From positions 310,001-374,000 of the forward strand of contig NZ_JADPJI010000002.1 in the NCBI RefSeq assembly GCF_023073355.1: a DNA stretch of 64,000 nucleotides, given 5' to 3'. The position numbers were made by a program, and so were the translations under genes. The notes below the pieces were generated by a model, which saw only the letters and a list, made by a program, of their open reading frames with translations, had not been told where the DNA came from and did not search any database. Shown here piece after piece: positions 26,549 to 34,451 of the stretch. The number at the start of each line of letters is the position of its first letter. The first letter of the stretch is position 1. This DNA comes from Bradyrhizobium sp. 199. GTDB taxonomy: Bacteria > Pseudomonadota > Alphaproteobacteria > Rhizobiales > Xanthobacteraceae.

Positions 26549-28294
26549 TCACGGCATTTCGGTCGCGGGAAGGGTGATGGTGAAAGTCGAGCCCTTGCCG
26601 GGCCCTTCGCTGTCGGCGGTCACCTCGCCGCCATGCATGTCGACGATACGCTTGACGATGGACAGGCCAAGTCCCGTCGAGCTCTCGCCGGCGGTCGGCT
26701 TTGCCGACAGCCGCTGGAACCGGCCGAACAGGCGGCCGAGATCCTCCGGGGACAGGCCCGCGCCCTCGTCGCTGACGCGGATGATGGTGTCGCCGGCCTC
26801 GTGGCTGACGGCGACGTCGATCTTGCCGCCGATCGGTGAGTATTTGATGGCGTTGCTGATGAGGTTGTCGATCGCCTCGCGGATGCGGTCGATGTCGCAC
26901 ATGGTGACGACGTTGGCCGGGGCGGTGACGCCGATCGCCTGCTGCTTGTTGACAGCGAGCGGCTGGTTGGCCTCGGCGACCTCCTTGACCAGGGCCGCGA
27001 CGTCGACCGGTTCGCGGCGGATCGTGATGTCGAAGGCATCAGCCATCGCGTCCGAGATCAGGTGGTCGACCATCGTGGTCAGGCGCTTGGTGGCGTCGCG
27101 GATGTGGTCGACCTGGGCGACCACGCCGCTTTCCGAGGCGCCGGTCGAGATCAGCTCCTTCAGCATCTCGGTGCGGCCGAGAATGACGCCGAGCGGGTTC
27201 TTCAGATCGTGCGCGACGGTGCCCAAAATCTCGTTCTTGAAGCCGTTGGCGCGCTGCAGCCGCAGCCATTGCGCCGAGAGGCGGCGATTGGCCTGCATCA
27301 ACGCGCGGGTGCGCTGGGCGACGCGATCTTCCAGCTGCGTGTTGGCGTCCTGGAGCTGCTGGTAGAGGATGACATTGTCGAACGCGATCGAGAGGCGGCT
27401 GGAGAAGATCTCGACCAGCGAGCGGTCGGTCTCGGATAGCTCGCGCTCGGCCTGCAGCAGCACCACCACCTCGCGGCCGCTTCCCGTGCGCAAATAGATC
27501 ACGCTGCGGTGGTCGGCGAATTCGTTCTTGCGGCGCTGGAACGCGGCCTCGACCATCTGGCGCAATTCGGGGTCGAGCGCTTTCGACGTGGTGGTGCCGA
27601 TGAAGCGGCTGTAGCAGCCGCTGCCCGCGAGCACCGAGAGCTCGGGGTCGATGCCGCCATTGTCGCGCAGGACCAGTATACCGGCGCAATCGACGTTGAG
27701 CAGTGAGGCGAGCTGGGTCAGCACGCCCTCGGCGAGCCGCTGCATCGACTTGAAGTCGTACAGTGTCGAAGCCGCGTCGATGATGATCTCGAGCCCGCGC
27801 CGCGTCTGCACCATGCGCTCGAGCTGCTGGTAGGAGCGCAGCGCCGCGGTCAGCGAGGTGAACAGCTTGTCGGCGGTGAGCTCGGTCTTGGCCTTGTAGT
27901 CGTTGATGTCGTACTGCACGATCACGCGCCGCTCTGGCGCCTGGCCGGGCTGTCCGGTGCGCAGGATGATGCGCACGGTCTCGTTCCGGATCTCGTTGCG
28001 GATGAACTCGACCAGCTCGAGGCCGGCGACGTCGGTCTCCATGATGACGTCGAGCAGCACGGCGGCAATGTCGCCGTGCTCGGCCATCAGCTTGCGGCCT
28101 TCCGCCGCGGAATAGGCCGACAGGATCTCGAGGCCCTGGCCGTTGAGACTGTAGTCCGACAGAGCAAATCGCGTGCCGTCATGCACGGCCGGGTCGTCGT
28201 CGATGACGGCGATCTTCCATTTTCGGGCGTTGCTATCCTCCGACGCGGTACCGGTATCGTCGATCAGGTGGAGGACATCGTCCTGTTCGGCCAT
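26549..28294 (-). CDS. REC-DUF3369-histidine kinase hybrid
   Basis: The 581-residue cytosolic protein has three parts. Residues 25-160 are an N-terminal receiver domain with aspartate in AVLLDVIMETD. Residues 175-325 are a DUF3369 sensor-like region (VQTRRGLEIIIDAASTLYDF ... LVEIFSSRLSIAFDNVILY). After a coiled coil (330-355) comes a kinase core with H in ILGTVAHDLKNPLG and ATP-binding boxes DEGAGLSPEDLGRLF and STGLGLSIVKRIVD. The receiver in front of the kinase suggests that the upstream membrane kinase controls it by phosphotransfer. Its start overlaps that kinase by 31 bases. It has no membrane segment. Confidence 0.92.
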   Translation of the reverse strand: MAEQDDVLHLIDDTGTASEDSNARKWKIAVIDDDPAVHDGTRFALSDYSLNGQGLEILSAYSAAEGRKLMAEHGDIAAVLLDVIMETDVAGLELVEFIRNEIRNETVRIILRTGQPGQAPERRVIVQYDINDYKAKTELTADKLFTSLTAALRSYQQLERMVQTRRGLEIIIDAASTLYDFKSMQRLAEGVLTQLASLLNVDCAGILVLRDNGGIDPELSVLAGSGCYSRFIGTTTSKALDPELRQMVEAAFQRRKNEFADHRSVIYLRTGSGREVVVLLQAERELSETDRSLVEIFSSRLSIAFDNVILYQQLQDANTQLEDRVAQRTRALMQANRRLSAQWLRLQRANGFKNEILGTVAHDLKNPLGVILGRTEMLKELISTGASESGVVAQVDHIRDATKRLTTMVDHLISDAMADAFDITIRREPVDVAALVKEVAEANQPLAVNKQQAIGVTAPANVVTMCDIDRIREAIDNLISNAIKYSPIGGKIDVAVSHEAGDTIIRVSDEGAGLSPEDLGRLFGRFQRLSAKPTAGESSTGLGLSIVKRIVDMHGGEVTADSEGPGKGSTFTITLPATEMP

Positions 28295-30342
28295 TGAGAA
28301 GTCCCGTCACTTTCTGTGCTTTGCGCGCCGCCCTTGGCGACCCGGGGCATGATAATGCGAAAAGTGGTGCCTTGTCCCAGCTTGGATTCCAGCATCATGC
28401 GCCCGCCGAGCTGCTGGGTGACGAGGTTATAGACGATATGCAGGCCGAGTCCCGTGCCGCCTTCATTGCGCCGGGTGGTAAAGAAAGGGTCAAAGGCCTG
28501 GCGCTGCACGTCCGGGGTCATGCCGGCCCCGTCATCGGTGAAGATGAGCTCGATGTCCTCGGCCCCGCGCGGCCGCGCCGAGATCGTGATCGTGCCGGCG
28601 CGCCCGTCGGCGAAGGCGTGGTTGGCGGCATTGAGGAAGAGGTTGGTGAGGATCTGGCCATAGGAGCCCGGATAGCCGTCGAGCAGCAGCCCCTCGGGCA
28701 CGTCGACCTGGAGCGTGGTCGGCGAGCGCTTCAGCACCGGCCGCAGGCTTGCGATGATCTGGTCGGTGGCCTCGCTGAGCGAGAATTGCCGCCGCTCGGC
28801 ATGGGAGCGGTCGACCGCGACCTGCTTGAACGACTGGATCAGCTCGCCGGCGCGCTGGAGATTGGCGACGAGCTGCTGCGAGGCATCGCGCGAGGACTGC
28901 ACGAACTCTTCCAGTTGCGAGCGGCGCAGGCCGCCCTCGCCCTTGAGCTGGGCTTCGAAAATTTCGGTGCGCCGGGCCAAGCTGGAGGCAACGGTCAGGC
29001 TGATGCCGATCGGGTTGTTGACCTCGTGCGCGACGCCGGCAACGAGGCCGCCAAGCGCCGCCAGCCGTTCGGCATCGATCAGATTCTGCTGCGCGGCGTT
29101 GAGCTCGAGCAGTGCGCTCTCGGCCTTCTCCTTGGACGCGCGCAGCTCGTCCTCGGTCTGGCGCTTCGCGATCGCGTTCTCGCGGAACACTTCCACCGCG
29201 CGCGCCATGGCGCCGACCTCGTCACGGGCCTTGGTGCCCTGCACCTCGCGATCGAGGTCGCCGAGCGTGATCGCGCGCATCGCGGCCATGATCTGCTGCA
29301 GCGGCAGGCGGATCGACAGCGCGATCATCACGCCGGCGGTAAGGATGATGCCGAGGAAGACCACCGCGATCGACAGCACCCGCCTGGAAATGGCGGCCAG
29401 CGTGCGGTCGAACGTCTCCTGCGCCTTCTGCTCGCGCTGGCGCATCTTGCTGGAGAGGTCGTCGATGGCGCCGATCGCCTCGGCCTGGCTGGCGTCGATG
29501 GTGTTGCGGAGCAGCTCGGTGCGGCTCGCAAGCTGCTCGGAAAGCTTGGCAAAGCCCTCGCGCAGCGCGGCGGTGCGGACCCCGAGCCGCCGCAGTGCCA
29601 TGCGCTGCAGGTCGTTGTCGGCGAGATCGATCATCACGGGGATGGTCTTCTCGATCGTCTCGGTGTTGCGCCGCGCGTCGTCGGCCGCGCCCGACGACAG
29701 CGACAGATAATAGGAATTGGCCGCCACCAGCATCGCGGTGAAGGCTTCGCGGGATTTTCCCAGCGAGGGCCAGATCAGCGCGTCGCGATGGCCGGTGGCG
29801 CCCTCGATGATGGAATAGAGGCCCGCCATGTCCCTGGCCGGGCCCTGCACCTGCTCCTCATAGGTCTTGGCGATGGTGGCCTGCACGCTGCGCAGCTCGC
29901 CGAAACCGTTGAGGAAGCGGTCGGTGGTGCGCTCCAGCTCCTCGACCGAGCCCGACAGCATCGGGTCCTTGGCGGCGCGATTGGACAGCGTGCCCAGCAC
30001 CGCCTCGCGCAGCAGCAGGATCTCGGCGAACAGGTCCGGGCTCGGCTGGTTGATGTAGCGGTGGATCAGATTGTGCAGGCGCCCGGTCTCGCTTTCGAGC
30101 AGCGCCAGGATCCGGTCGGATTCGCGCACCTGGCGCACGTCGTCCCAGGCCGAGCCCAGCACCTGCGCGCCGTTCCAGATCATCGCCACCAGCACAACGA
30201 CCACGGCGGAATTCAGCGCGGCGATCGACAGGATGCGCCAGCGGATCGGCACCGCCCGCAGCAAGCCGACGATGCGCGCGCGCGCCCTCCCGATCGGGCC
30301 GGGCAGCCTTTCCGCGGTCTCGCTGTATCCGAGCCCAGCCAG
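28264..30342 (-). CDS. Membrane sensor histidine kinase (HAMP) partnered with a TRAP binding protein
   Basis: The protein has about 690 residues. A first membrane helix (RILSIAALNSAVVVVLVAMIW) precedes a large helical periplasmic region of roughly 290 residues and a second membrane helix (VLSIAVVFLGIILTAGVMIAL). Then follow HAMP, a coiled coil, the kinase H-box LVAGVAHEVNNPIGISLTVASSL and an ATPase domain with TDDGAGMTPDVQRQAFDPFFTT and GTGLGLHIVYNL. The start is uncertain. The listed CTG at 30342 follows GGTGGAG, TTG 30264 and GTG 30252 are alternatives, and no ATG lies between the dctP stop and the first helix. It directly follows the binding-protein gene, which suggests that the latter supplies the signal. 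Confidence 0.85.
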   Translation of the reverse strand: MAGLGYSETAERLPGPIGRARARIVGLLRAVPIRWRILSIAALNSAVVVVLVAMIWNGAQVLGSAWDDVRQVRESDRILALLESETGRLHNLIHRYINQPSPDLFAEILLLREAVLGTLSNRAAKDPMLSGSVEELERTTDRFLNGFGELRSVQATIAKTYEEQVQGPARDMAGLYSIIEGATGHRDALIWPSLGKSREAFTAMLVAANSYYLSLSSGAADDARRNTETIEKTIPVMIDLADNDLQRMALRRLGVRTAALREGFAKLSEQLASRTELLRNTIDASQAEAIGAIDDLSSKMRQREQKAQETFDRTLAAISRRVLSIAVVFLGIILTAGVMIALSIRLPLQQIMAAMRAITLGDLDREVQGTKARDEVGAMARAVEVFRENAIAKRQTEDELRASKEKAESALLELNAAQQNLIDAERLAALGGLVAGVAHEVNNPIGISLTVASSLARRTEIFEAQLKGEGGLRRSQLEEFVQSSRDASQQLVANLQRAGELIQSFKQVAVDRSHAERRQFSLSEATDQIIASLRPVLKRSPTTLQVDVPEGLLLDGYPGSYGQILTNLFLNAANHAFADGRAGTITISARPRGAEDIELIFTDDGAGMTPDVQRQAFDPFFTTRRNEGGTGLGLHIVYNLVTQQLGGRMMLESKLGQGTTFRIIMPRVAKGGAQSTESDGTSQWPNRTMSST

Positions 30343-30347
30343 AAGCT

Positions 30348-31358
30348 CTACTCCACCTTGCGAATGCGTTCGATCAGCGCGGCCGCGGCGGGATCGCGCC
30401 CGGCCTTGGCATAGATCGCGGCCATCGCGTCCTCGAACGGCTTGCGGTCGATGTCCCTGACGATGGTGACGCCCGCTTCCTGCGCCTTGCGTTGCGACTG
30501 CTCCTCGAGGTCGCGCCATTTCTCGCGCATGAACCGGCTGGAGCGCTGCGCGGCCTCCCGGAAGATGGTCTGGTCGTCGGGCGACAGGCTCTGCCAGGCC
30601 TTCAGCGAGATCACCAGCACTTCGGGACTCATTGTGTGCTCGGTGAGGGTGTAGTAGCCGGCATGCTTGTAATGGTCCGTCGTCACGAAAGATGGCCAGT
30701 TGTTTTCGGCGCCGTCGATCAGGTGGTTGGAGAGCCCGGCCAGCACCTGCCCGTACGGAAGTGCGACCGGGTCGGCGCCGAGCGAACGGATCATCTGGCT
30801 CATCAACTCCGACTGCTGCACCCGGATCCGCAATCCCTTGAGGTCCGCGATATTCTTCACCGGCCGGACACCATTGTAGATCGACCGCGCGCCGGAATCG
30901 TAAAAAGCGAGCCCGACGAAGCCATAGGGCTCGAAACTGTTCAGGATCTCGCTGCCAACAGGTCCGTCCAGCACCTTCTGCATGTGCTCGATGGACCGGA
31001 ACAGGAAGGGCATGGCGAGCACGTTCATGGCCGGAACGAAATTGCCGATCAACGCCACGTTGGTCCGGTTGAGGTCGATCGCGCCGGCCCGGGTCTGCTC
31101 GATGGTCTCCTTTTCCTCGCCGAGCTGGCGGGAGTGGAACACCTTGATCTCGTGGCGGCCGCCGCTGCGCTCGGCAATCAGGGCGCCCATGTAGCGCAGC
31201 GCCTGGACGGTCGGGTAATCCTCGGCCTGGGTGTCGGCGGCGCGAAACTCGCGCGCAACGGCGCCCGTCGCGCGCAGGCCTATCGAGACTGCGGCGAGCA
31301 GAAGCGCGACGAAGATCACCCCGGTCCGCGAGAGTTCGGCACGGTTCAGCACTGGCAC
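30348..31358 (-). CDS. TRAP-type solute-binding protein (DctP family), without permease
   Basis: The 336-residue exported protein has a signal sequence (about residues 10-36). The DctP fold shows GGRHEIKVFHSRQLGEEKETIEQTRAGAIDL, the binding arginine region LKGLRIRVQQSELM (about 170) and GAENNWPSFVTTDHYKHAGYYTLTEH. TRAP binding proteins carry carboxylates to DctQM permeases, but none is encoded here. A sensor kinase gene follows after a few bases, so the protein more likely presents its ligand to that kinase. GTG at 31358 is chosen because GAGGGG lies six bases upstream; a TTG at 31364 is too close to it. Confidence 0.9.
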   Translation of the reverse strand: MPVLNRAELSRTGVIFVALLLAAVSIGLRATGAVAREFRAADTQAEDYPTVQALRYMGALIAERSGGRHEIKVFHSRQLGEEKETIEQTRAGAIDLNRTNVALIGNFVPAMNVLAMPFLFRSIEHMQKVLDGPVGSEILNSFEPYGFVGLAFYDSGARSIYNGVRPVKNIADLKGLRIRVQQSELMSQMIRSLGADPVALPYGQVLAGLSNHLIDGAENNWPSFVTTDHYKHAGYYTLTEHTMSPEVLVISLKAWQSLSPDDQTIFREAAQRSSRFMREKWRDLEEQSQRKAQEAGVTIVRDIDRKPFEDAMAAIYAKAGRDPAAAALIERIRKVE

Positions 31359-31411
31359 ACTCAACCCCTCAGTGGTGGAGTCTATGGCGGGAGCAAAAGG
31401 TTCAATGCAAT

Positions 31412-31507
31412 CTAAAGCGTTTTCAAGCGAAGTGGATACCGGTTCGCGTGAAGAAAACGCCTCGAATTAAGATCTGGAGCCCCGTTCCGATCGGAGCCGG
31501 GCTCCAG
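31412..31507. repeat. Compound palindromic repeat between divergent binding-protein genes
   Basis: The left part has GCGTTTTC (31418-31425) pairing with GAAAACGC (31453-31460). The right part is a strong cruciform: CTGGAGCCC (31474-31482) pairs with GGGCTCCAG (31499-31507) and encloses the ten-base palindrome TCCGATCGGA. I remember this as a widespread Bradyrhizobium intergenic element. It lies between the divergent dctP-like and ugpB-like genes, where promoters are expected, so it may affect both. Confidence 0.7.
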
Positions 31508-31652
31508 CAGATGGCTAGGGGAAGACTATCCCGCCCCGCATCAGGTTGCGATTGTGCGGCGCGGCCGGCGCGCATTCCCGGTTGAAACCGCAAAGGCCGG
31601 GCCTTATGCAGGGGCGGTCGCCGTTTGCCGCGCCAGGTGGGAAAAAGCCATC

Positions 31653-32978
31653 GTGATTTCAGCACTGCGCCTTTTGCCTGTCGTCGCCACTGTCGCGGCT
31701 CTCACATTCATATCGAAAGCGCAGGCGGCCACCGAGATCGCGTGGTGGCACGCCATGTCCGGCGAGCTCGGGCGGCAGCTCGAGAAACTGGCCTCGGACT
31801 TCAACGCCACGCAGTCCGACTACCGCATCGTGCCTGCTTACAAGGGCAATTACACCGAGACGGTGACCGCCGCGATCTTCGCCTTCCGCTCGCGCAGCCA
31901 GCCCGCCATCGTCCAGGTCAACGAGGTCGCCACCGCCACCATGACCGCGGCCAAGGGCGCGATCTATCCGGTGTTCAGCCTGATGCGGGACCAGGGCGAG
32001 CCGTTCTCGCTGGCCGATTACCTGCCCGCGGTCTCCGGCTACTACACCGATGCGGCCGGCAATCTGCTGTCGTTCCCGTTCAATACCTCGACGCCGATCC
32101 TGTACTACAACAAGACCATGTTCCGCGACGCCGGCCTCGATCCGGAGGTGCCGCCGAAGACCTGGCCGGAATTGGGCGAGGCCGCAAAGCGCCTGCGCGA
32201 CCGCGGCGCGGCTTGCGGCTTCACCACGTCCTGGCCGTCCTGGATCCATGTCGAGAATTTCTCCGCCTTCCACAATTTGCCGCTGGCGAGCCGGGCGAAC
32301 GGCTTAGCCGGGCTGGATGCGGAGCTGACCATCAACAATCCCTCGCTGGTGCATCACATCGCAGCACTGAGCGAGTGGCAGAAGACCAAGCTGTTCGACT
32401 ATAGCGGCCGCGGCCAGTCGGCCGAGCCACGGTTCCAGAAGGGCGAATGCGGCATCTTCATCGGCTCCTCGGCCACGCGCGCCGACATCAGAGCGAATTC
32501 GAAGTTCGAGATCGGCTACGGCATGATGCCGTACTGGCCGGACATGAAGGGCGCGCCGCAGAATTCGATCATTGGCGGCGCCACGCTGTGGGTGCTGCGC
32601 GACCGGCCGCGCGAGGAATACAAGGGCGTGGCGCGGTTCTTCTCTTATCTGTCGCAGCCCGGCGTGCAGGCCGCCTGGCATCAGAACACCGGCTATCTAC
32701 CCGTGACCCGTGCCGCTTTCGAGCTGACGCGGTCGCAAGGGTTTTACGAGCGCAACCCGGGATCCGCGATTTCGTTCGAGGAGATCACGCTCAATCCGCC
32801 GACGGAGAATTCAAAAGGCATCCGGCTCGGCTCCTTCGTCCTGATCCGCGGCGCGATCGAGGACGAGCTGGAGCAGGCCTTTGCCGGCCACAAGAGCGCG
32901 CAAGGAGCGCTCGATGCAGCGGTCGAGCGCGGCAACAAGATCTTGCGCCAGTTCGAGCGTGCCAGTCCGGATAGGTAG
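31653..32978 (+). CDS. Glycerol-3-phosphate-type ABC substrate-binding protein (UgpB-like), orphan
   Basis: The protein has about 441 residues with a signal peptide ending SKAQA. The mature start TEIAWWHAMSGELGRQLEKLASDFNATQ is characteristic of UgpB, as are PIVQVNEVATATMTAA-like text (AIVQVNEVATATM), YYNKTMFRDAGLDPE and PVTRAAFELTRSQGFY. UgpB binds sn-glycerol-3-phosphate or its diesters. The ugpA, ugpE and ugpC genes are absent, so the protein either serves a distant transporter or has a sensing role beside the divergent signalling operon. GTG at 31653 is the most reasonable start. Confidence 0.88.
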   Translation: MISALRLLPVVATVAALTFISKAQAATEIAWWHAMSGELGRQLEKLASDFNATQSDYRIVPAYKGNYTETVTAAIFAFRSRSQPAIVQVNEVATATMTAAKGAIYPVFSLMRDQGEPFSLADYLPAVSGYYTDAAGNLLSFPFNTSTPILYYNKTMFRDAGLDPEVPPKTWPELGEAAKRLRDRGAACGFTTSWPSWIHVENFSAFHNLPLASRANGLAGLDAELTINNPSLVHHIAALSEWQKTKLFDYSGRGQSAEPRFQKGECGIFIGSSATRADIRANSKFEIGYGMMPYWPDMKGAPQNSIIGGATLWVLRDRPREEYKGVARFFSYLSQPGVQAAWHQNTGYLPVTRAAFELTRSQGFYERNPGSAISFEEITLNPPTENSKGIRLGSFVLIRGAIEDELEQAFAGHKSAQGALDAAVERGNKILRQFERASPDR

Positions 32979-33020
32979 CGTGGAGCGATTGAACACCGCT
33001 GCAGCCGCGCGGGCCGTGCG

Positions 33021-33147
33021 CTCCCTCCCCCGCCTGCGGGGGAGGGCTGGCGAGAGGGTGTCTCCGCAACGGGACAATCCCCCAGAGGAAAGAACCCTCA
33101 CCCGGCACTACGTGCCGACCTCTCCCGCAAGCAAGCGGGAGAGGTGC
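33021..33147. repeat. CTCCCTCCCCCGC hairpin repeats
   Basis: A hairpin, CTCCCTCCCCCGC-CT-GCGGGGGAGGG (33021-33047), and a second one around CTCTCCCGCAAGCAAGCGGGAGAG (33120-33145) with CACCCGGCACTACGTGCCG between them. Relatives occur at 36131-36240, 38271-38380, 48942-49078 and near 51842 and 58322. It lies directly after the ugpB-like gene and may act as a 3' stem-loop. Confidence 0.6.
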
Positions 33148-33209
33148 ACCGCCTCTCAGCTTGCACCGAGTGAACCAAAGCGAATGCCGCTTTCGATGCG
33201 CAAGTACCA

Positions 33210-34169
33210 ATGACAATTACATCATCGCAACAGCTGCCGGCCTTCACCGACGCCGAAAGCTTTCGCGCCTTTCGCTCCAACCCCGCGCAATGGCTGCCGA
33301 TCGCGCTCGACATCGCGCGCGGCCACGGCCTCGACGCCAGCTCGCCGCATGTGTTTGCGACCGGCACCAATCTGGTGGTCGGGCTCGGCGACAAGCTGAT
33401 CCTGAAAATCTTCCCGCCGATGCTCGAGGCGCAGTTCGTCTCCGAGCGCGGCTCGCTGACCCAACTGAACGGCCATCTCGATCTGCCGATCCCGGAGATC
33501 GCCGTGGAAGGGAGGCGCGACGGCTGGCACTATCTCGTCATCACGCGCCTCGCCGGCACGCTCGGCTCGGAGGTCTGGCCGGATCTGCCGGAAGACCAGA
33601 AGGAGCGCCTGTTGCGCCAGATCGGCGAGACCATCGCGTCCGTGCAGCGCGCCCCGCTCGGGCCGCTCGCGCAAATTGAGCCGCGCTGGGACGATTTCAT
33701 GCGCCAGCAGATGCAAGGCTGCCGCGCCAGGCACGAGCGTCTCGGCCTTGCACCGAAATTCCTCGCCGGCCTCGACGATCTCCTGCGTGACGCGGCACAG
33801 CTCATCCCGATGGATGCGCCGCCGGTGATCCTGGTCGGCGAATACATTCCGGAGAACTTTCTGCTCGCCTGCGCTAACGGCCAATGGTCGCTCACCGGCT
33901 TGTTCGACTTCGGCGACGTGCTGGCGGGATGGCGAGACTACGACCTGCTCGGCCCCGGCGCGTTCATGGCGGCGGGCCGGCCGGGGAGGGTGCGCAGTCT
34001 GCTCCAAGGGTTTGGCTATGCGAAGCCGGACTACGCGCTCAAACGCCGGCTGATGGCCCTGATGCTGCTGCACCGCGCCAGCGACCTCAACAGCCACGTC
34101 TGCATCGAGGGCTGGCAGGACAAAGCGGCGGATCTGGTCGAACTGCAGGAGCTGATCTGGGCGGGCTGA
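33210..34169 (+). CDS. Aminoglycoside phosphotransferase (APH)-fold kinase with altered catalytic loop
   Basis: The 319-residue cytosolic protein resembles APH/choline-kinase-like enzymes: DKLILKIFPP holds the ATP-binding lysine (about 65), HYLVITRLAGTLG the hinge, and LFDFGDVLAGWRDYDLL the metal-binding DFG-like aspartate. The catalytic loop, normally H-G-D-x-x-x-x-N, reads VGEYIPEN, so the base aspartate is replaced by glutamate and the histidine by valine. It may be a variant kinase or an inactive one. The substrate is unknown and clinical aminoglycoside resistance should not be assumed. Confidence 0.78.
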   Translation: MTITSSQQLPAFTDAESFRAFRSNPAQWLPIALDIARGHGLDASSPHVFATGTNLVVGLGDKLILKIFPPMLEAQFVSERGSLTQLNGHLDLPIPEIAVEGRRDGWHYLVITRLAGTLGSEVWPDLPEDQKERLLRQIGETIASVQRAPLGPLAQIEPRWDDFMRQQMQGCRARHERLGLAPKFLAGLDDLLRDAAQLIPMDAPPVILVGEYIPENFLLACANGQWSLTGLFDFGDVLAGWRDYDLLGPGAFMAAGRPGRVRSLLQGFGYAKPDYALKRRLMALMLLHRASDLNSHVCIEGWQDKAADLVELQELIWAG

Positions 34170-34188
34170 GCACCGGCCGAGATCTCCG

Positions 34189-34226
34189 TCATTCCAGGCT
34201 CGATGCTGCGCATCGCCCCGGAATGG
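34189..34226. repeat. GTCATTCCAGGC...GCCCCGGAATG short palindromic repeat
   Basis: A 38-base inverted repeat with inner pair CGATGCTGCGCATCG, related to the element at 17658-17735. It follows the stop of the APH-like gene. A second hairpin, GGCGAGCGACCG-TTT-CTCGGTCGCC, lies at about 34243-34266. The 282-base gap 34170-34451 ends with the sigma-54 promoter described below. Confidence 0.6.
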
Positions 34227-34394
34227 CGGCGTTGCTTATTAGGCGAGCGACCGTTTCTCGGTCGCCCAACAAATAGGCAAATCTACCTCTTTGTATGCAA
34301 TGCCCACAGTGAGCGGGTAGGCCGCGCGCGGGCCGGAAGCTACATTGTTGCATCAGTTCAATTGCTTAGCGCCGTCGTAAGCGACTATTAAGCC

Positions 34395-34410
34395 TTGGCA
34401 CGAACCTTGC
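34395..34410 (+). promoter_or_regulatory. Sigma-54 (-24/-12) promoter of the ABC transporter-atzGEH operon
   Basis: TTGGCACGAACCTTGC matches the RpoN consensus TGGCACG-N4-TTGC at every conserved base. GG sits at 34397-34398, GC at 34409-34410, with ten bases between them. The predicted start point is near 34422, about 30 bases before the start codon at 34452. RpoN promoters need an enhancer-binding activator such as NtrC; I do not find a clear NtrC site in the 150 bases upstream. Confidence 0.85.
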
Positions 34411-34451
34411 GAATCCAGTTCCAACCAAAAACGTTGTGTTGGAGCCATTTC

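Noticed and set aside
28294-30414. 706-codon open frame on the plus strand opposite the sensor kinase
   Set aside because: It is antisense to a kinase with complete motifs and shows the same composition bias; no domain is recognisable.
33210-34169. Reading the APH-fold gene as an aminoglycoside-resistance gene
   Set aside because: The fold is shared by many metabolic kinases and the catalytic loop is altered; there is no resistance-gene context.
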